Assembly (NCBI RefSeq): GCF_051622035.1 | Contig: NC_135355.1 | Coordinates: 39,537,986-39,601,985 of the forward strand | Source of the DNA: Arctopsyche grandis | Lineage: Eukaryota; Arthropoda; Insecta; Trichoptera; Hydropsychidae | Reading direction: 5' to 3' | DNA: 64,000 nt | Part shown: piece after piece, positions 42,850 through 54,539 of the stretch | Numbering within the stretch: position 1 is the first letter of the stretch | Layout: each line of letters starts with the position of its first letter | Translations under genes and position numbers: made by a program | The notes under the pieces: model-generated | Database searches by the model: none | What the model saw: the letters and a program-made list of their open reading frames with translations, nothing else | Told to the model about the DNA's origin: nothing

Positions 42850-43640
42850 TTTCCCGATTGCTAAAAATTTGTTATATTTTTCATGTAGGTAATTGACATG
42901 CAATTATACTTCAATTATAAAAAGCTTCTTGTGAATGAAATATGCAATTACAATATTAACTATTTGCATACTTTACATATCATCAAAAGCTAAAATTTTT
43001 TTACACATAATAATGTACTAGAATTGCAATTATTCATGTAATCAATTCTTCGACCCATAAATTAATTCGCGTGACATATTAAACTTCTTACTTAATATGT
43101 TCTTACTCAATATGCATTTCCAACTTGATTTTTATACAAAACATATACAGTTAGACTAAAGATTACATCAAAATAATCAAAAATTAATAAAAAAGCCATT
43201 TAGGACGTTATTTCACATGTAATCGATGCGACGAAAAACAAGTTGTCAAACTTAATTATAATATTTTAAAATTAATACTAAACCTGCATCATCATTGCTC
43301 ATATAATACTTGTTCAATATTATCTATGGATTTTAAATTACAGATGCGGAATTGAATTATAATAAAATATGACGTTGAAGCAAAATTACAGCACTTGGTT
43401 GACTGGCTTCAAAATGCTATCACGTATACGAGTATATGCCATTTATTTTTACATATTTACACGCACATAATCATTTTAATAATATTCAAAACCTGTTCAA
43501 TAAACTGCACATACATACTTCCTGTAAACAATATGAATGTATGACTGCATGGTGTACAATTCTCATACAAACATTCTCTGTCTGGATGGACCTTTGTAAT
43601 CGATATGGGCACATAATGAAATAATTATAAAATAAATTCA
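42850..43640. other. no gene seen
   Basis: AT-rich, no repeats recognised. Confidence 0.5.
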
Positions 43641-44065
43641 AAGGATGTTGTGATAAAAGGTCGGATTTGTATATCCGGTTTGAGTTTACAATGTATGTAT
43701 CTTTGTCCAATTGCCGGACGACCGGAAAACCGGACGAGCGTTTTCTCGGCTGGTGCAGGCGTGCAGCACGCCATCAGGTTCCAGTGAACGGGCTCAAGGA
43801 AAACCTGACTATTCGAAGGTTGTATCGATGAAAACTCGTTTGGTGCAGCAGCCCAGTGGAAATATCGAAAGAAGCGATGGGAAAAGTTTAAGTTCAAACA
43901 CCACCAACGAGCATTTTCATTTTCCCACCCACCACAGTAGTCCAAGGTCGAATCGATTTTCAACCCGGAAAATGGCTTCGACGACCAACCAGCTAAATGC
44001 TTCGAATACCTGTGCACTTGTAAAAGGTGGGGCGGAAACAATCAGACGATTAGCAACCTTTAAAT
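43640..44065. other. unidentified block with open frames on both strands
   Basis: Balanced base composition compared with neighbours. A 118-codon plus frame (43711-44067) and a 138-codon minus frame (43625-44041) overlap. Neither shows a domain I recognise. It contains no known TE end. It could be an exon relic or an old insertion. Confidence 0.3.
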
Positions 44066-44089
44066 GAACAATTAAATTGTAATACATTT

Positions 44090-45112
44090 ATTTATTTAAC
44101 GTTTTTGACCATTGTGGCATTACAGGAAGAACCTAATGCGCTACAAAGACCTACATAATAAAATAATAAAATAAGAGAGGGAGAAAACAAAAAAAAAATA
44201 ATAGATAGAACAAAAAGCAAAAGCAAAAAATTAAAGAAAAGTAAAAAATAATACAGCATTTAACACAATCATAAAAAGCTTTAAAGTAATGTTACGTATA
44301 CTAAAAAGAGCCGCCAGTTAAGTGCAATCGGATTAGGCCGAGGCGCATCCCTGACACTGTGCGACCGTTATAATTGGTTTCGAGGATTATCTGCAAACTA
44401 AGTGCAAGTAAGCTAAACAATGGCCACCGAATTGGCGTGGTAGCGGCACACGGTTGCATTCCCGTGGAGTTCTCTGAAGTGACCGATACCGTGGGGCTGA
44501 GTGTCGTGGGAATACCTATCCGAGTACGCGACCATAACAATAGGTAAACAAACCGGACGTCAAGTGACCTATCCGTTATAAGGCGGTACTTATGCAATAT
44601 CAAGACATTCTGAACGGAGCGCTGCCATTGCGTGTATCTCCTTAATCACCAATAAATGCTGTGACACGACTTTGGCCTTTTACTTGGATCCACCACCCAC
44701 CCGTACGCAACAGTAATAATTAAAATTAAAATAAGTAAAAATACAAATAAGGAAATGTCTTGCACCTGCAGCCTGTTCCGATAAATAAGAACAAGCTACA
44801 AATACAAAACATCCATGCGAGACCCAAATGGAAGAGAGTAGATTAAGATTCCACACATACATACATCACATTCAAATGATGAGCGTAGGTTACCAGATAA
44901 ATATGTTAAAATAACATCCGATAATCTACGAAAATATCGCATTCAGGCACGGTAGCAACTATTTCATTGAGAAGTCGAATAGCTCTTGGAATAGAAGCCA
45001 TTCGAAAAAGAGCTGTGCCAGCAGGAGGTACAACCATCAAATGATGATGTCTACCACGCAGATAGTCCCATAAAGGACATAAATTCCCAACTGTTCCAGC
45101 AACAACGGGCAT
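44090..45112 (-). pseudogene. LINE 3' fragment with ORF2 C-terminus
   Basis: From the tail complement TTATTTATTTAA at 44090, the LINE 3' UTR is split by the solo LTR at 44290-44712. It continues to the ORF2 C-terminus (45112-44906), with GRHHHLMVVPPAG and IPRAIRLLNEIV. These are typical of the end of a LINE reverse-transcriptase protein. It is 5'-truncated. Confidence 0.75.
44290..44712 (+). mobile_element. solo LTR, TGTTACG family, copy 2
   Basis: Same family as 16886-17192 but 423 bp long. Flanked by GTAA (44286-44289 and 44713-44716). It is inserted in a LINE 3' region. Confidence 0.9.
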
Positions 45113-45149
45113 GACGTATTACCACACAGTAGTTGGAGAACGAAACAAA

Positions 45150-45554
45150 ACGATAATAATAATATGTATAGCAACGGACGTGACGTATGAGGATATGAGG
45201 CAGACGCGTGGACACACACCTAATCAGAGCAAAGTATTCGAGACGCGGGGAAGCGTGGTAGAGGGGAAGTGGGGGAGGGGGGGGGGGTTGTGGAGCGTTA
45301 GTTGACGACAGGCATGTGCGACGTTGGGCCGAATCACGGGTGACACACACACACACATTTCTTTCATCATTTTGAACGGGTTGGACTGATAAGCGCGTAA
45401 TGCGCGCATTTTTTATTACGATTAATATTACGTGTGTCCGCGTGCCTATAAATTACCTTACTAAATATTTATATTATAACATATAACTTTATTTTAATTT
45501 GTGTATCAATTCCTTTCCGAAGTCACCCGTTGATATCAACGAGCACAACACTAG
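45150..45554 (+). mobile_element. Helitron family 3, copy 2
   Basis: Ends with the palindrome CGTTGATATCAACG and GAGCACAACACTAG|T, a hairpin followed by CTAG as expected for a Helitron 3' end. Confidence 0.78.
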
Positions 45555-45556
45555 TA

Positions 45557-46141
45557 CACTAATAAAAACGGACGCGATTTGTGTATGTATGTATGTGGCA
45601 GACGCGTGGAGACACAGCTAATCAGAGTCACAGAGGTGCACAGCCAACCAGATTCAAGTGGACGAGGAGATGCGGGGAAGTGGGAAAGTGGGTGGGTGTG
45701 GAGCGTTTGACATTTGCGACGTCAGGCCGAGCGACGGGAGCGTACACACATACCAGTGGCGGCTCATCTATATGAGTTGCGGGGCTACAGCCCTCCCAGT
45801 ATAGTACATATGCATGCTATTTTTGTCTGCATTTGATCACCGGTATGGTTAACGAGCTACTACAGCCCGATTAATCTCTGCAGCCCCCCTCTATGAATTC
45901 TCACGAACCACCACTGACATACACACATCCAGGAAGACACACACACATTCATTTATCATTTCGAACGAGTGAACGGTTTGGATCGGTGAGCGTGTAATGC
46001 GCGCACTCAACTTTTTACGATTAATACATGGCGCGCGCATATATCTTACATTATATTTATATATAACAAATAACTTGATTTTAATTCGTGTATCAATTCC
46101 TTTCCAAAACCACCCGTTGAAATCAACGAGCACAACACTAG
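45557..46141 (+). mobile_element. Helitron family 3, copy 3, directly behind copy 2
   Basis: Head to tail with copy 2. Ends CGTTGAAATCAACG then GAGCACAACACTAG|T. It carries the short hAT MITE at 45754-45916. Confidence 0.8.
45754..45916. mobile_element. short hAT MITE inserted in a Helitron
   Basis: The ends CAGTGGCGGCTCATC and ACGAACCACCACTG belong to the same family as the 25391-27130 element. The flanks ACACATAC and ACATACAC share only ACATAC, so the duplication is blurred by the AC-rich target. It interrupts a Helitron-like copy whose 3' end is at 46141. Confidence 0.75.
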
Positions 46142-47071
46142 TATGTAAATATTCCATACAGTCATTTTTATAAGCATTTTATTGCACCAATCGCTCGAGT
46201 CTTACGCTGCTTGAATTTGGTCAGCAATCACATTGATATTTTCAATATTTCACCGGATAATCTATCCGTATTTTTACTGTTTTTTACTTTTAATTCAATT
46301 TAAACTATTTATATATGTGTTTTTTTTTTTTTGTGTATTATTTTCATTTTTGATTTTTCAATTTATTAATTCTCAATTTTTCAATTTTTAATTTTTATGT
46401 ACAATTTTTTAAATGTTTTATTTTATTTGTTTTTCTATTATTGTTGTTTTATTTTTTCTTATGTATTTGATCTTTTATGTATTGTCTGGCCACAGTGTCA
46501 TATTGGGGTGACCTGTAAAGACTCTGTGGTATACTTGTATATTAAAATAAATAAATAAATATTAAATTAGTTTCACTGGCAGAACCAATTACACTCTTCC
46601 GATCGCTTTGATATTTTACCGACATACGGAGGCTACCTTTCATTAAATTAACCAAATGTCCCCGATATAACGTTAGAAGAATTTAATAATTAACGAAATC
46701 ATCAAAATTTCATGAGAATCGACTGTCAGATCGACGCTATGACAGCTGGCTATCAGATGCGCCTGCTCGCCGCCCCTACGTAACTTCACAGGTTATAGGT
46801 CTGTTACCGAGAGTTGGCGCGAACAAATGCGCTTATGTAGTGTCGGTGAATAGGTGTATAGCATGCTGTCACACTGCATTCAATAATAAAAATAAGCTCT
46901 GTCCCTTTAGGGCTATTCTGTGCGAGTCAGAGAGCGCGCCAACTCTCAGTAACAGACCTGTACACATGTACATACATAGTTGAAGAGTATAACAGATACT
47001 TTTTTTTACATCTCATATAATTTGAAGATAACGTCAAACTTTCTTTAGCATACTCTCTGAAATGTCAAATT
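46142..47071. other. no gene seen
   Basis: T-rich low-complexity sequence at 46310-46450. GAGAGTTGGCGC and its complement at 46811 and 46938-46955 form an inverted pair about 130 bp apart, possibly an old MITE. Confidence 0.5.
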
Positions 47072-47079
47072 ACCATTAG

Positions 47080-48532
47080 CAGTGGCGGACTGGGACTGAA
47101 ATCAGTGCATGCCAGGAGTCAAAGGGGGCCCACCCAGGGTTAAAATAATTTGTCCCCCCCCCCGCACATAACAAAATTTTCTTCTTTCCATCACGCTAAA
47201 AATCAAGGGAAATTTTTTTTTTTCAAAAATGGGAATAAACAAATTTAGGTACAAGAAAAATGGCAAAAGCAAAGTAGATCCATAAACTACATTGTATATT
47301 TCGTTTTAACCCTTGTCCTAGGTAAATAGAATGCATCATAAAAGAATGCAGCATAAAAGCGGCTTTTACTTTCGGTAGAAAACAATCAGGGACGTCATTT
47401 CTGCTTTTTCTTTGGGGGGAGGGCAGGCAAAGATTGGTCAAATTGAATTTTTTTATATCGGAATAAAAATGGAAAATATTCTTTGCATACACCTTATTGA
47501 GTTATAAAATATGAAAAAAATAAGATTATTTTTGAAAAAGTAATTATAAAAAAATATTATGTAAAAAGAGAAAAAAGCGCCGCAGGTGAAATTTTTTTTC
47601 CACAAATCTTTACATGGTCAACATTAATCGACCATCAAACTGAGTCACCTAAAAACTATCAATTAACTTAATTTCTACCGACTGTCTTTTCACTTTATCT
47701 ATGTACATACATATGTACGTAATAACATTAGATAAAGTTTTGTTTTGTTTTTTTTCAAAGCACATAGCAGCGATTATTTTATTAGTTACCCAAACGTAAC
47801 ATACATAAGAAATAAACGTTCATAGATCCATAGTATCTCATTAATCATTAAATACATAATATTTTCTAAATTCACACTATTCCTTAATTTAGGCGAGTGC
47901 CCCCCTATGCCCCCCCCCAAATAACGTCCCTGAAAAAAATGCATAATATTTTCAATTAATGTTATAATATTTTCAATTCATCGAAAATCGGGATTTTGGG
48001 GAGGGGGCCCCTATCCTATATTTCTATTTACATGGATGTGTCTAGATTAGGAATAGATTTTATATTCGGAAAATGTTTAAAATTGTGTATTTAAATCTTA
48101 CTATATCATCGAAGTATAATCAAATGTTATTTTGAAAATATGAAGTAAATTTAAATCGCTGGTTGATGATGAATCGTCCCATCAAAATTGTTTTAAGCAA
48201 TTCAGTTTATATTATTCACGAAAATTTGTTTATTCCCATTTTTATTTCAGTAGTTAGTTGTTACATATTAGGTATTGGTATATACATAATATTGACGTTG
48301 GAAATGGGCCCGGCAAAAGGGCCCACCCAAATGTTGAAACTTACATTTCGAGCCTAATAAAAAAATTTAACCGATTAAACTTTAGGTCCCAAAGTTGCAA
48401 TATCCTATACATTTTTACACACGTGAAATAGTTAAAAAGTTAATTAATTTTACTGAGGGCCCATATTTTCTGACAGATAGTGGGGCCCACATGCCATCGG
48501 GCATGTTCGCTTGTATGGCCAGTCCGCCACTG
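47080..48532. mobile_element. hAT-like element, 1453 bp, perfect 8-bp target duplication
   Basis: The ends are CAGTGGCGGACTGG and CCAGTCCGCCACTG, flanked by ACCATTAG (47072-47079 and 48533-48540). No transposase is recognisable in either strand. It hosts a second nested element at 47387-47932. Confidence 0.9.
47387..47932. mobile_element. nested hAT-like MITE
   Basis: The ends are CAGGGACGTCATTT and AAATAACGTCCCTG. The flanks AAAACAAT and AAAAAAAT match at seven of eight positions. It lies inside the element at 47080-48532. Poly-C/poly-G stretches lie close to both ends. Confidence 0.75.
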
Positions 48533-48792
48533 ACCATTAGGATGTTATCCTTCGATTCCTTGATTACCTCTAATTGCATGTAAGTATGTGTTTTAATTTT
48601 TCAAAAGACTTTTTGAACGTCAATTCCTTTTTAGAATTTTAGCATGTGTAATGTTTTTTGTGTTATGACGTCTTATTTTATCTCTAGATTTGCACTTAAA
48701 AAGGCATATTTACAAACCTATTTTTATTCCCATTGAAAAAACTTTCTGAACGACAATCTTATACATATATTAATTATCTTAACGATAATTAT

Positions 48793-48953
48793 ATAGGGGA
48801 TGAACGAATGAGACGACTGGCATGTTAATGCACGTGTTTATTATATGACAGCTGAAGACGGAGTGGGTAGCAGCTCTCCGAACCCAGCCGGGTTGGTCCC
48901 CACTCGCAGGAAGGCAACCAAACTCGACCATGTCGTATAAGCGAGCCGCCACA
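48793..48953 (-). repeat. 3' LTR of the TRIM-like element
   Basis: Starts TGTGGCGGCTCGC on the minus strand. Identical to 49725-49885. Confidence 0.93.
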
Positions 48954-49724
48954 TCACTCCCCCCCCAGCATCAGCGATACCAAAATTACAAAGAAACAAA
49001 TTTTACAAAAGAAAAAAATTATTGTTACACAAAGAGAAAAAATTATTACGTGGGGAGAAAAAAAAAATTGTTGACGTGGGTCATCCGCTGTGTACATAGG
49101 TGTACCGCCCTGAATGGTCGGTAGATTCGAGGGCGGTGACGTCGCGAGCAGGACGGTGGGTGGTCCGATGGTCGCGCCGATCAATGCGATGCTGCGGCGG
49201 CGCCGCTCTTCCGAGGCTGATGTCGGTTGGTGGGGCGGCGGGGGCGGCAGGGGTGGCAGGGGCATCGATGTGGTTGATGATACTCCGAGCTGGACTGTGA
49301 GTCGTTGTGGCTCGTGGAGGTGTTGTAGCGCTACCGCCCGTCTCGGCGTGACGACGCTCGTGGGGACGGACGGGGCCTTGATGATGATGATGGTGCTGAG
49401 GTGGTGTATGTCTTGTGGTGCTGGATGACCGTTCTATGTGTAGTGGATCGCGCATGACTCCACATCCAGCTGTCAAGATCGTCGTCTCATTCGCTCCCCC
49501 ATTTTTTAAAAACACCTGTCGTCGACGTTGTGGCTGGACTCCAGTCGATAGGTAGATAGGTAGGTAGCCGTGTCTGCTCGTTTATTGTCACCCGCGGGCC
49601 GCGACGCGTGTTGATGGCGATGGGGGCGCGGCGGGTAGCTTCCCCGCCTGGCTCGGCGAGGCAGGGATGAGCGGCATGTTGAAATTGATCGAGGCTGCGT
49701 GGCTCGATGTCGGGGGTCACCAGT

Positions 49725-49885
49725 ATAGGGGATGAACGAATGAGACGACTGGCATGTTAATGCACGTGTTTATTATATGACAGCTGAAGACGGAGTGGGT
49801 AGCAGCTCTCCGAACCCAGCCGGGTTGGTCCCCACTCGCAGGAAGGCAACCAAACTCGACCATGTCGTATAAGCGAGCCGCCACA
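49725..49885 (-). repeat. 5' LTR of the TRIM-like element
   Basis: Identical to 48793-48953 and next to the primer-binding site. Confidence 0.93.
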
Positions 49886-49964
49886 ATTATAAGATTTTAA
49901 TAATTATTATTCACCAATGTATGTATTATCAATGTACAAGTACATATAATATATCTCACTGTTC

Positions 49965-50155
49965 GGTGACAATTTCGCACATGGCAATCGCACATACTTT
50001 ACGAAAATCCCGATCATGGAATATCTGGCACTCTAAAATTCCACCCACTGAATGTCGCACACGCTAACAAGAATTCGAGTGCCAGATATTTCGTATTCAC
50101 GATTATCACGTGCGAGATCGCTATGTGCAAAATTGTCCGTTTACCATTTTTCACA
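49965..50155. repeat. MITE-like repeat C, copy 3
   Basis: TCGGTGACAATTTCGCAC, GAATATCTGGCACTC and, mirrored, GAGTGCCAGATATTTCG. Partly palindromic. Confidence 0.65.
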
Positions 50156-50299
50156 TATATAAATTACGCCTTCATGAAATGAAAAAACTACTCGTGTTCA
50201 ACACTATGGAGTCGGGAAGAAAGTGGTAGCCACCAACATGGTCAAATTGGTCCCAACTCGCAGGATGACAACCCAAAGTTGACCATGTTTTAGAGCTCC

Positions 50300-50883
50300 T
50301 ATAACATTATTTTAACAACATATCCCCTTTCAATTTACAACAAAATATCATTTAAAATAAACTACTAATTGAAAATTGTATGATTCGATATAAAATTTTA
50401 GCTGATCCAATTCACGTGAATAATTTGTCCTCACCTTATAAAGGTTTGATGTGTTTTCCATCATTGGTCAAACGGATAGTGGGATTTAGCAACAGTTTGA
50501 CCGCAAGTGGGTGAAGTACACAAACTTGCGCCATCATTGTTGACTATGTGAACGGAAAAACCGTTTTGATCACGTATCATACTAATGTGGTTTGATCTTG
50601 TGCAAATGTGTGTCTTAATACCATATCCATGCTTAGTAATCGTCGTCGAATAATTCCATTCTTATAATTGCAAAGATTCGTGGAGATCATACAGAAAATG
50701 GTCGGGGGGGGGGGGGGGCTCAAAATTAAAATATACTACATTTTCTCGATGATTACTAAAAATATTGGTATAATTACAATATCTAGATTGACCGTCTACT
50801 GCCAGAGCTTTTCGGACTCAATATGACAGTAATTGTTAAGACAGCTTCGCATCAAAAATCCAAAAATATAACCAACAGAATAT
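50300..50883. other. no gene seen
   Basis: AT-rich with a run of about 14 G at 50704-50718. Confidence 0.5.
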
Positions 50884-51118
50884 ACCAGTGGTTAGCATAT
50901 AATGCTTTGAACAGAGTGGTCACGGGTTCAAATCCCCTGGTTGCTGCTGGTCAGACCTTGGATGTGTGACTCCAGGTCTATCGTTTCCTATAAGAGTTTG
51001 CCAATTTATCTGATTTTCATTGAAACGGTTCCAAAAAATTGGCAACCTAACCCATTTTCTCTTTACCCAGACTTTGGTTTGTGATTCTAGGTCGATCGTT
51101 TGAAACGGTTCTAACAAT
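50884..51118 (+). mobile_element. tRNA-derived SINE plus partial second core
   Basis: B box GGTTCAAATCC at about 50924-50934 and core TGACTCCAGGTCTATCG. A second, shortened core follows at 51056-51118. Confidence 0.78.
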
Positions 51119-51512
51119 TTGGCGACCTTTACCCATTTCTCGCAATTTTAGAGTTTTCAGCATCTCCAATTTCACTGATTCGTATGAAAATGCTGCAAAT
51201 TTGTCCATAAATGTCTAGCAAATTTCGAGTTTCTAAGCATCTCGAAATCTGCCGATTTGCATATATAAAAAAATGCTCCGAAAATGTAAGTTCTATCCGT
51301 AGAATCTACGGCGTAGATGTCTCTATGATTAGGGTCTCTGGACTCGATTCGACCCGGACGGGTAATGACTTAAAACCCGGATTCGGGATCCAGGCTTCAA
51401 AACCCGCGGGATCGGGATATTTACGTAAAAATTCAAAATGATTTTCAGTTAATACATTGAAAATATCCAAATATGTATGTGTTATTTATAGATTCTGCGT
51501 ATACATGATTCG

Positions 51513-51700
51513 GTTCGGTGATTACTGGTCACAAAGTCACTAAAATCTCTATAACGGAACATCTGGCAGCCGAAAAGTCCATCATACTAACGATACCTAT
51601 ACTAAAGATACTAAAGAGAACTTGATTGCCAAATATTGTGTATTCGCGATTTTAATGGCAAAAATTGTCTTTGTGACCACCACAATGTGACTTATAATCC
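51513..51700 (-). repeat. MITE-like repeat C, copy 2
   Basis: Reverse complement of 54330-54515: GGTTCGGTGATTACTGG through GTCTTTGTGACCACC. Confidence 0.72.
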
Positions 51701-52077
51701 AATTACCACATGATTCATATATGACCTTATTTGTTCGAGAACTTGATTTTACTTATGAGTTCTGAGAAAACTGCGAACAATGGAACGGATTTTGCAAATA
51801 CTGAAAATAAATATCGAAAACGATACGTTGTACTGAAATTTGGCTAAATTTAGAATTCCACCCATATGCAATATTTTTATAATTTTGCCTTAGACTACTC
51901 TTAGACTTTAGAGTGTAAACATCGTTTCAACATCATCATCATACCTGATTTCGTTAACGGCAAGTACTTTATTTTAATTATTACTTGTAATTCTCTTAAA
52001 ACATCAGTTTTATTCTTAACCGAATATAAGTATAGTTTTCAATATATTTTCCGGAAAACTACAAAATTCTATAATAA

Positions 52078-52499
52078 TGTAGCATATGCTAAAAGGAGTC
52101 GCCGGTTAAGTGCAATCGGATTAGGCCGAGGCGCATCCCTGACACTGTGCGACCGTTATAATTGGTTTCGACGATTATCTCCAGACTAAGTGCAAGTAGG
52201 CTAAACAATGGCCACCGAATTGGCGTAGTAACGGCACCCGGTCCCTTCTTAGAACTGAGAGCGATAGCGTGGGACTGAATGTCGTGGGAATACATATCTG
52301 GATACATGCCTAAACAATAGGGAAGTAACCGGACGTCGAAGATGCCCTGACCGACCTGTCCTTTATAAGGAAGTACTTAGACCTTATCAAGGCATTCTGG
52401 ACGGAGCACTTGCGGTGCGTGTATCTCCTTAATCACCAATAAATGCTGTGAAACGACTTTGGCCTTTTACTTGGATCCTCCACCCACCCCTACGCAACT
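52078..52499 (+). mobile_element. solo LTR, TGTTACG family, copy 3
   Basis: It is 422 bp, close in sequence to copy 2, with ends TGTAGCAT and CGCAACT and a duplication ATAA (52074-52077 and 52500-52503). Copy 1 lacks about 115 bp of the middle seen in copies 2 and 3. Confidence 0.88.
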
Positions 52500-53231
52500 A
52501 TAATAATGATAGTAATAAAGGGATACAAAATCACATATTTGCTAAGTGTGCCGATAATATTGGTATAGTATTGGTATATGTTTTTTATCACCTTCTATAA
52601 TTGTATAATGAAACAAAATAAAATTTGAATTTAAAATCTGGAAGTTTTTGATTTTGATTCGGATTTTCAAAATATTGGACCCGGATCCGTTGGGTTTAGA
52701 AAACCCGGGTTTTCAGAAACCCTATTTATTATATGATGCTTCGTTTAGATTATTCTAAAAATTGTACTATATATCGATGTTTGTAATCGGCCAGGAAGGC
52801 GAATTGGAATTTACCTGTTTGGCCTTCCCGGTATATAAATGTAGGTAAGAATAAAAATAAAATAAAATACTTTGAACTTATTGATTGTGTAATCATTACT
52901 AACATAATATAGGTATACAATTTACAAATATTGTGTCGGCTCTACTTTCTAGTTCTCTTTTATGTATAATAATCTATGCATTTCTGTTCTTAATGTTTGA
53001 ATAAACCCAAGACAATACCTAACTTCTCTACAGTGCTTTAATTTGTACAATTTTAAACACTGTCTGTGACGAAACATATACATATGTAGATAAATAAAAC
53101 AATCAATCTAAAAACTTATATGTATTTATATCGACTGTATTTCAATTGCATTATTCTATTGTACATATCACGTTGCTTATTATATAAAAACAGTAAAACT
53201 TTTTACTTTATTTTTAATTGAAAAGCGATTG

Positions 53232-53237
53232 ATTTAT
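53232..53237 (-). terminator. polyadenylation signal of CHRAC1
   Basis: AATAAA on the minus strand, about 65 bp after the CHRAC1 TGA at 53302-53304. A second candidate lies at 53208-53213. Confidence 0.55.
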
Positions 53238-53301
53238 TATTGTTAATTATCCAATATCTCTATTGAGATTAATACAATTCGTTCTAAATGTAAAACCACA
53301 A

Positions 53302-53836
53302 TCAACTGCTCTGGGTCGATTCGTCTTTTGTACTTTCATCCTCCTGCTCGTCCTCAACTTCTTCAGGCTCGTCGTCGTCGTCGTCGTCGTCATCGTCACT
53401 GCTGTCACTATCTTCACTGTTATCCTCACTCTGTTTCAACGCCTTCTGTGCCATCAAGTCTTTGAATTCTTTCACTGTTATTTTGCACGGCATGATTTCA
53501 CGCAAAAAGTCTAATGTGTCGTCCTTCTGAACTAGATTCGCAATGTGTTTGTATTCTAACAGTTGAGAGCTGCAGTCTTCGTAGGCTCGTTTGGCCATAT
53601 CGGCAATGAATAACTCCTGAAATGAAATTCAATTAAGTCAGTGAATAGAATGATTATTTTTGATAAGGTTCAATATGCATATGTAGAAGCGTGCTTACTG
53701 TGACTCTGGCTACCAGGACTAGGGGCTCCTGTCTGACAGACTCCACGTCTGGTGAACTCTTCATGATGGTTTTGACCCGAGATAAAGGGAGGCACAGCTC
53801 ACGGCTGCGGGGCCCCGAGCCTGCGCCCCCGCTCAT
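53302..53836 (-). CDS. CHRAC1: chromatin accessibility complex protein 1-like histone-fold protein
   Basis: CHRAC1 (Drosophila Chrac-16) pairs with a second small histone-fold protein in the ISWI/ACF1 CHRAC remodelling complex and binds DNA. Exons 53699-53836 and 53302-53616 join across an 82-bp intron (donor GTAAGC, acceptor TTTCAG, phase 0) to give 150 residues. The family is usually about 130-140. The histone fold begins with LPLSRVKTIMKSSPDV (residues 16-31), continues through QEPLVLVARVT and ELFIADMAKRAYED, and ends near the DTLDFLREIMP helix. This order and wording match CHRAC1 rather than DPOE4 or NF-YC. The C terminus is very acidic, including nine consecutive Asp residues. The ATG at 53836 (MSGGAG) is preferred. 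An in-frame upstream start at 53932 would add 32 unconserved-looking residues. Confidence 0.93.
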
Positions 53837-54053
53837 TTTATTCGTCGAATCAACTGATGACCACCTGTCACCTGTCAATAAAACCGCCAAACCGCTAGAT
53901 GCCAGTTGACAAGCAGTGCTGCCACACCACATTCGTTACAACTAAAACATCATAGCATTTATTTTTTTAACACTAAAATAATATTAAATTAGCATTAAGA
54001 ATCCCACAATTGAACAACGATTTGCTAACAATGTTTATAACATTTTATAATTA

Positions 54054-54159
54054 TCTAATATATAATTTCGAAAGAGACTTTGTATGGAAGGTTTGGGTGG
54101 TAGAATCCTTGACGTTATCGAAAAAATATAATTTCCTATGACGACGATGGTAATTGTAC
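54054..54159 (+). mobile_element. Helitron family 1, 5' part
   Basis: Starts A|TCTAATATATAATTTCG with GAAAGAGACTTTGTATG. It is cut by the solo LTR at 54160. Confidence 0.75.
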
Positions 54160-54321
54160 TGTGGCGGCTCGCTTATACGACATGGTCGAGTTTGGTTGCC
54201 TTCCTGCGAGTGGGGACCAACCCGGCTGGGTTCGGAGAGCCACTACTCACTCTGCCTTTAGCTGTCATATAATAAACACGTGCATTCAACATGCCAGTCG
54301 TCTCATTCGTTCATCCTCCAT
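54160..54321 (+). mobile_element. solo LTR of the TRIM family
   Basis: Same sequence as the 161-bp LTR with a few substitutions, in the opposite orientation (TGTGGCGGCTCGC on the plus strand). No internal region remains, so it arose by LTR-LTR recombination. It interrupts a Helitron that starts at 54054. Confidence 0.85.
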
Positions 54322-54329
54322 AGGACTAT

Positions 54330-54515
54330 TCGTCACATTGGGGTGGTCACAAAGACAATTTTTGCCACGAAAATCGCGAATACACAATATTTGGCACTCA
54401 AGTTCTCGTTACTATGATAGTTATCGTTAGTATGATGGACTTTTCGGCTGCCAGATGTTCCGTTATAGAGATTTTAGAGACTTTGTGACGAGTCATTTGT
54501 GACCAGTAATCACCG
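54330..54515 (+). repeat. MITE-like repeat C, copy 1
   Basis: Contains GGGGTGGTCACAAAGAC, AATATTTGGCACTC, GCTGCCAGATGTTCCG and TGACCAGTAATCACCG. Relatives lie at 51513-51700 (inverted), 49965-50155 and 61855-62025. Confidence 0.72.
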
Positions 54516-54539
54516 AACCGACGACGATATCGATATCGA

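Larger units (their letters stand above)
48793..49885 (-). mobile_element. short LTR retrotransposon (TRIM-like) with two identical LTRs
   Basis: LTRs of 161 bp at 48793-48953 and 49725-49885 are identical base for base. They are flanked by the duplication ATTAT (48788-48792 and 49886-49890). In minus orientation the right copy is the 5' LTR. Two bases beyond it is a primer-binding site starting TGGTGACCCC (49705-49722). A purine tract, GCTGGGGGGGGAGTGA, lies immediately before the 3' LTR (48954-48969). The internal region is only about 770 bp, GC-rich, with no protease, reverse transcriptase or integrase. The element must have moved with enzymes supplied in trans. Confidence 0.93.

Noticed and set aside
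49081..49720. Frames of 77 and 144 codons inside the TRIM-like element
   Set aside because: GC-rich, Pro/His/Thr-rich, no gag or pol motif; best seen as non-coding interior.
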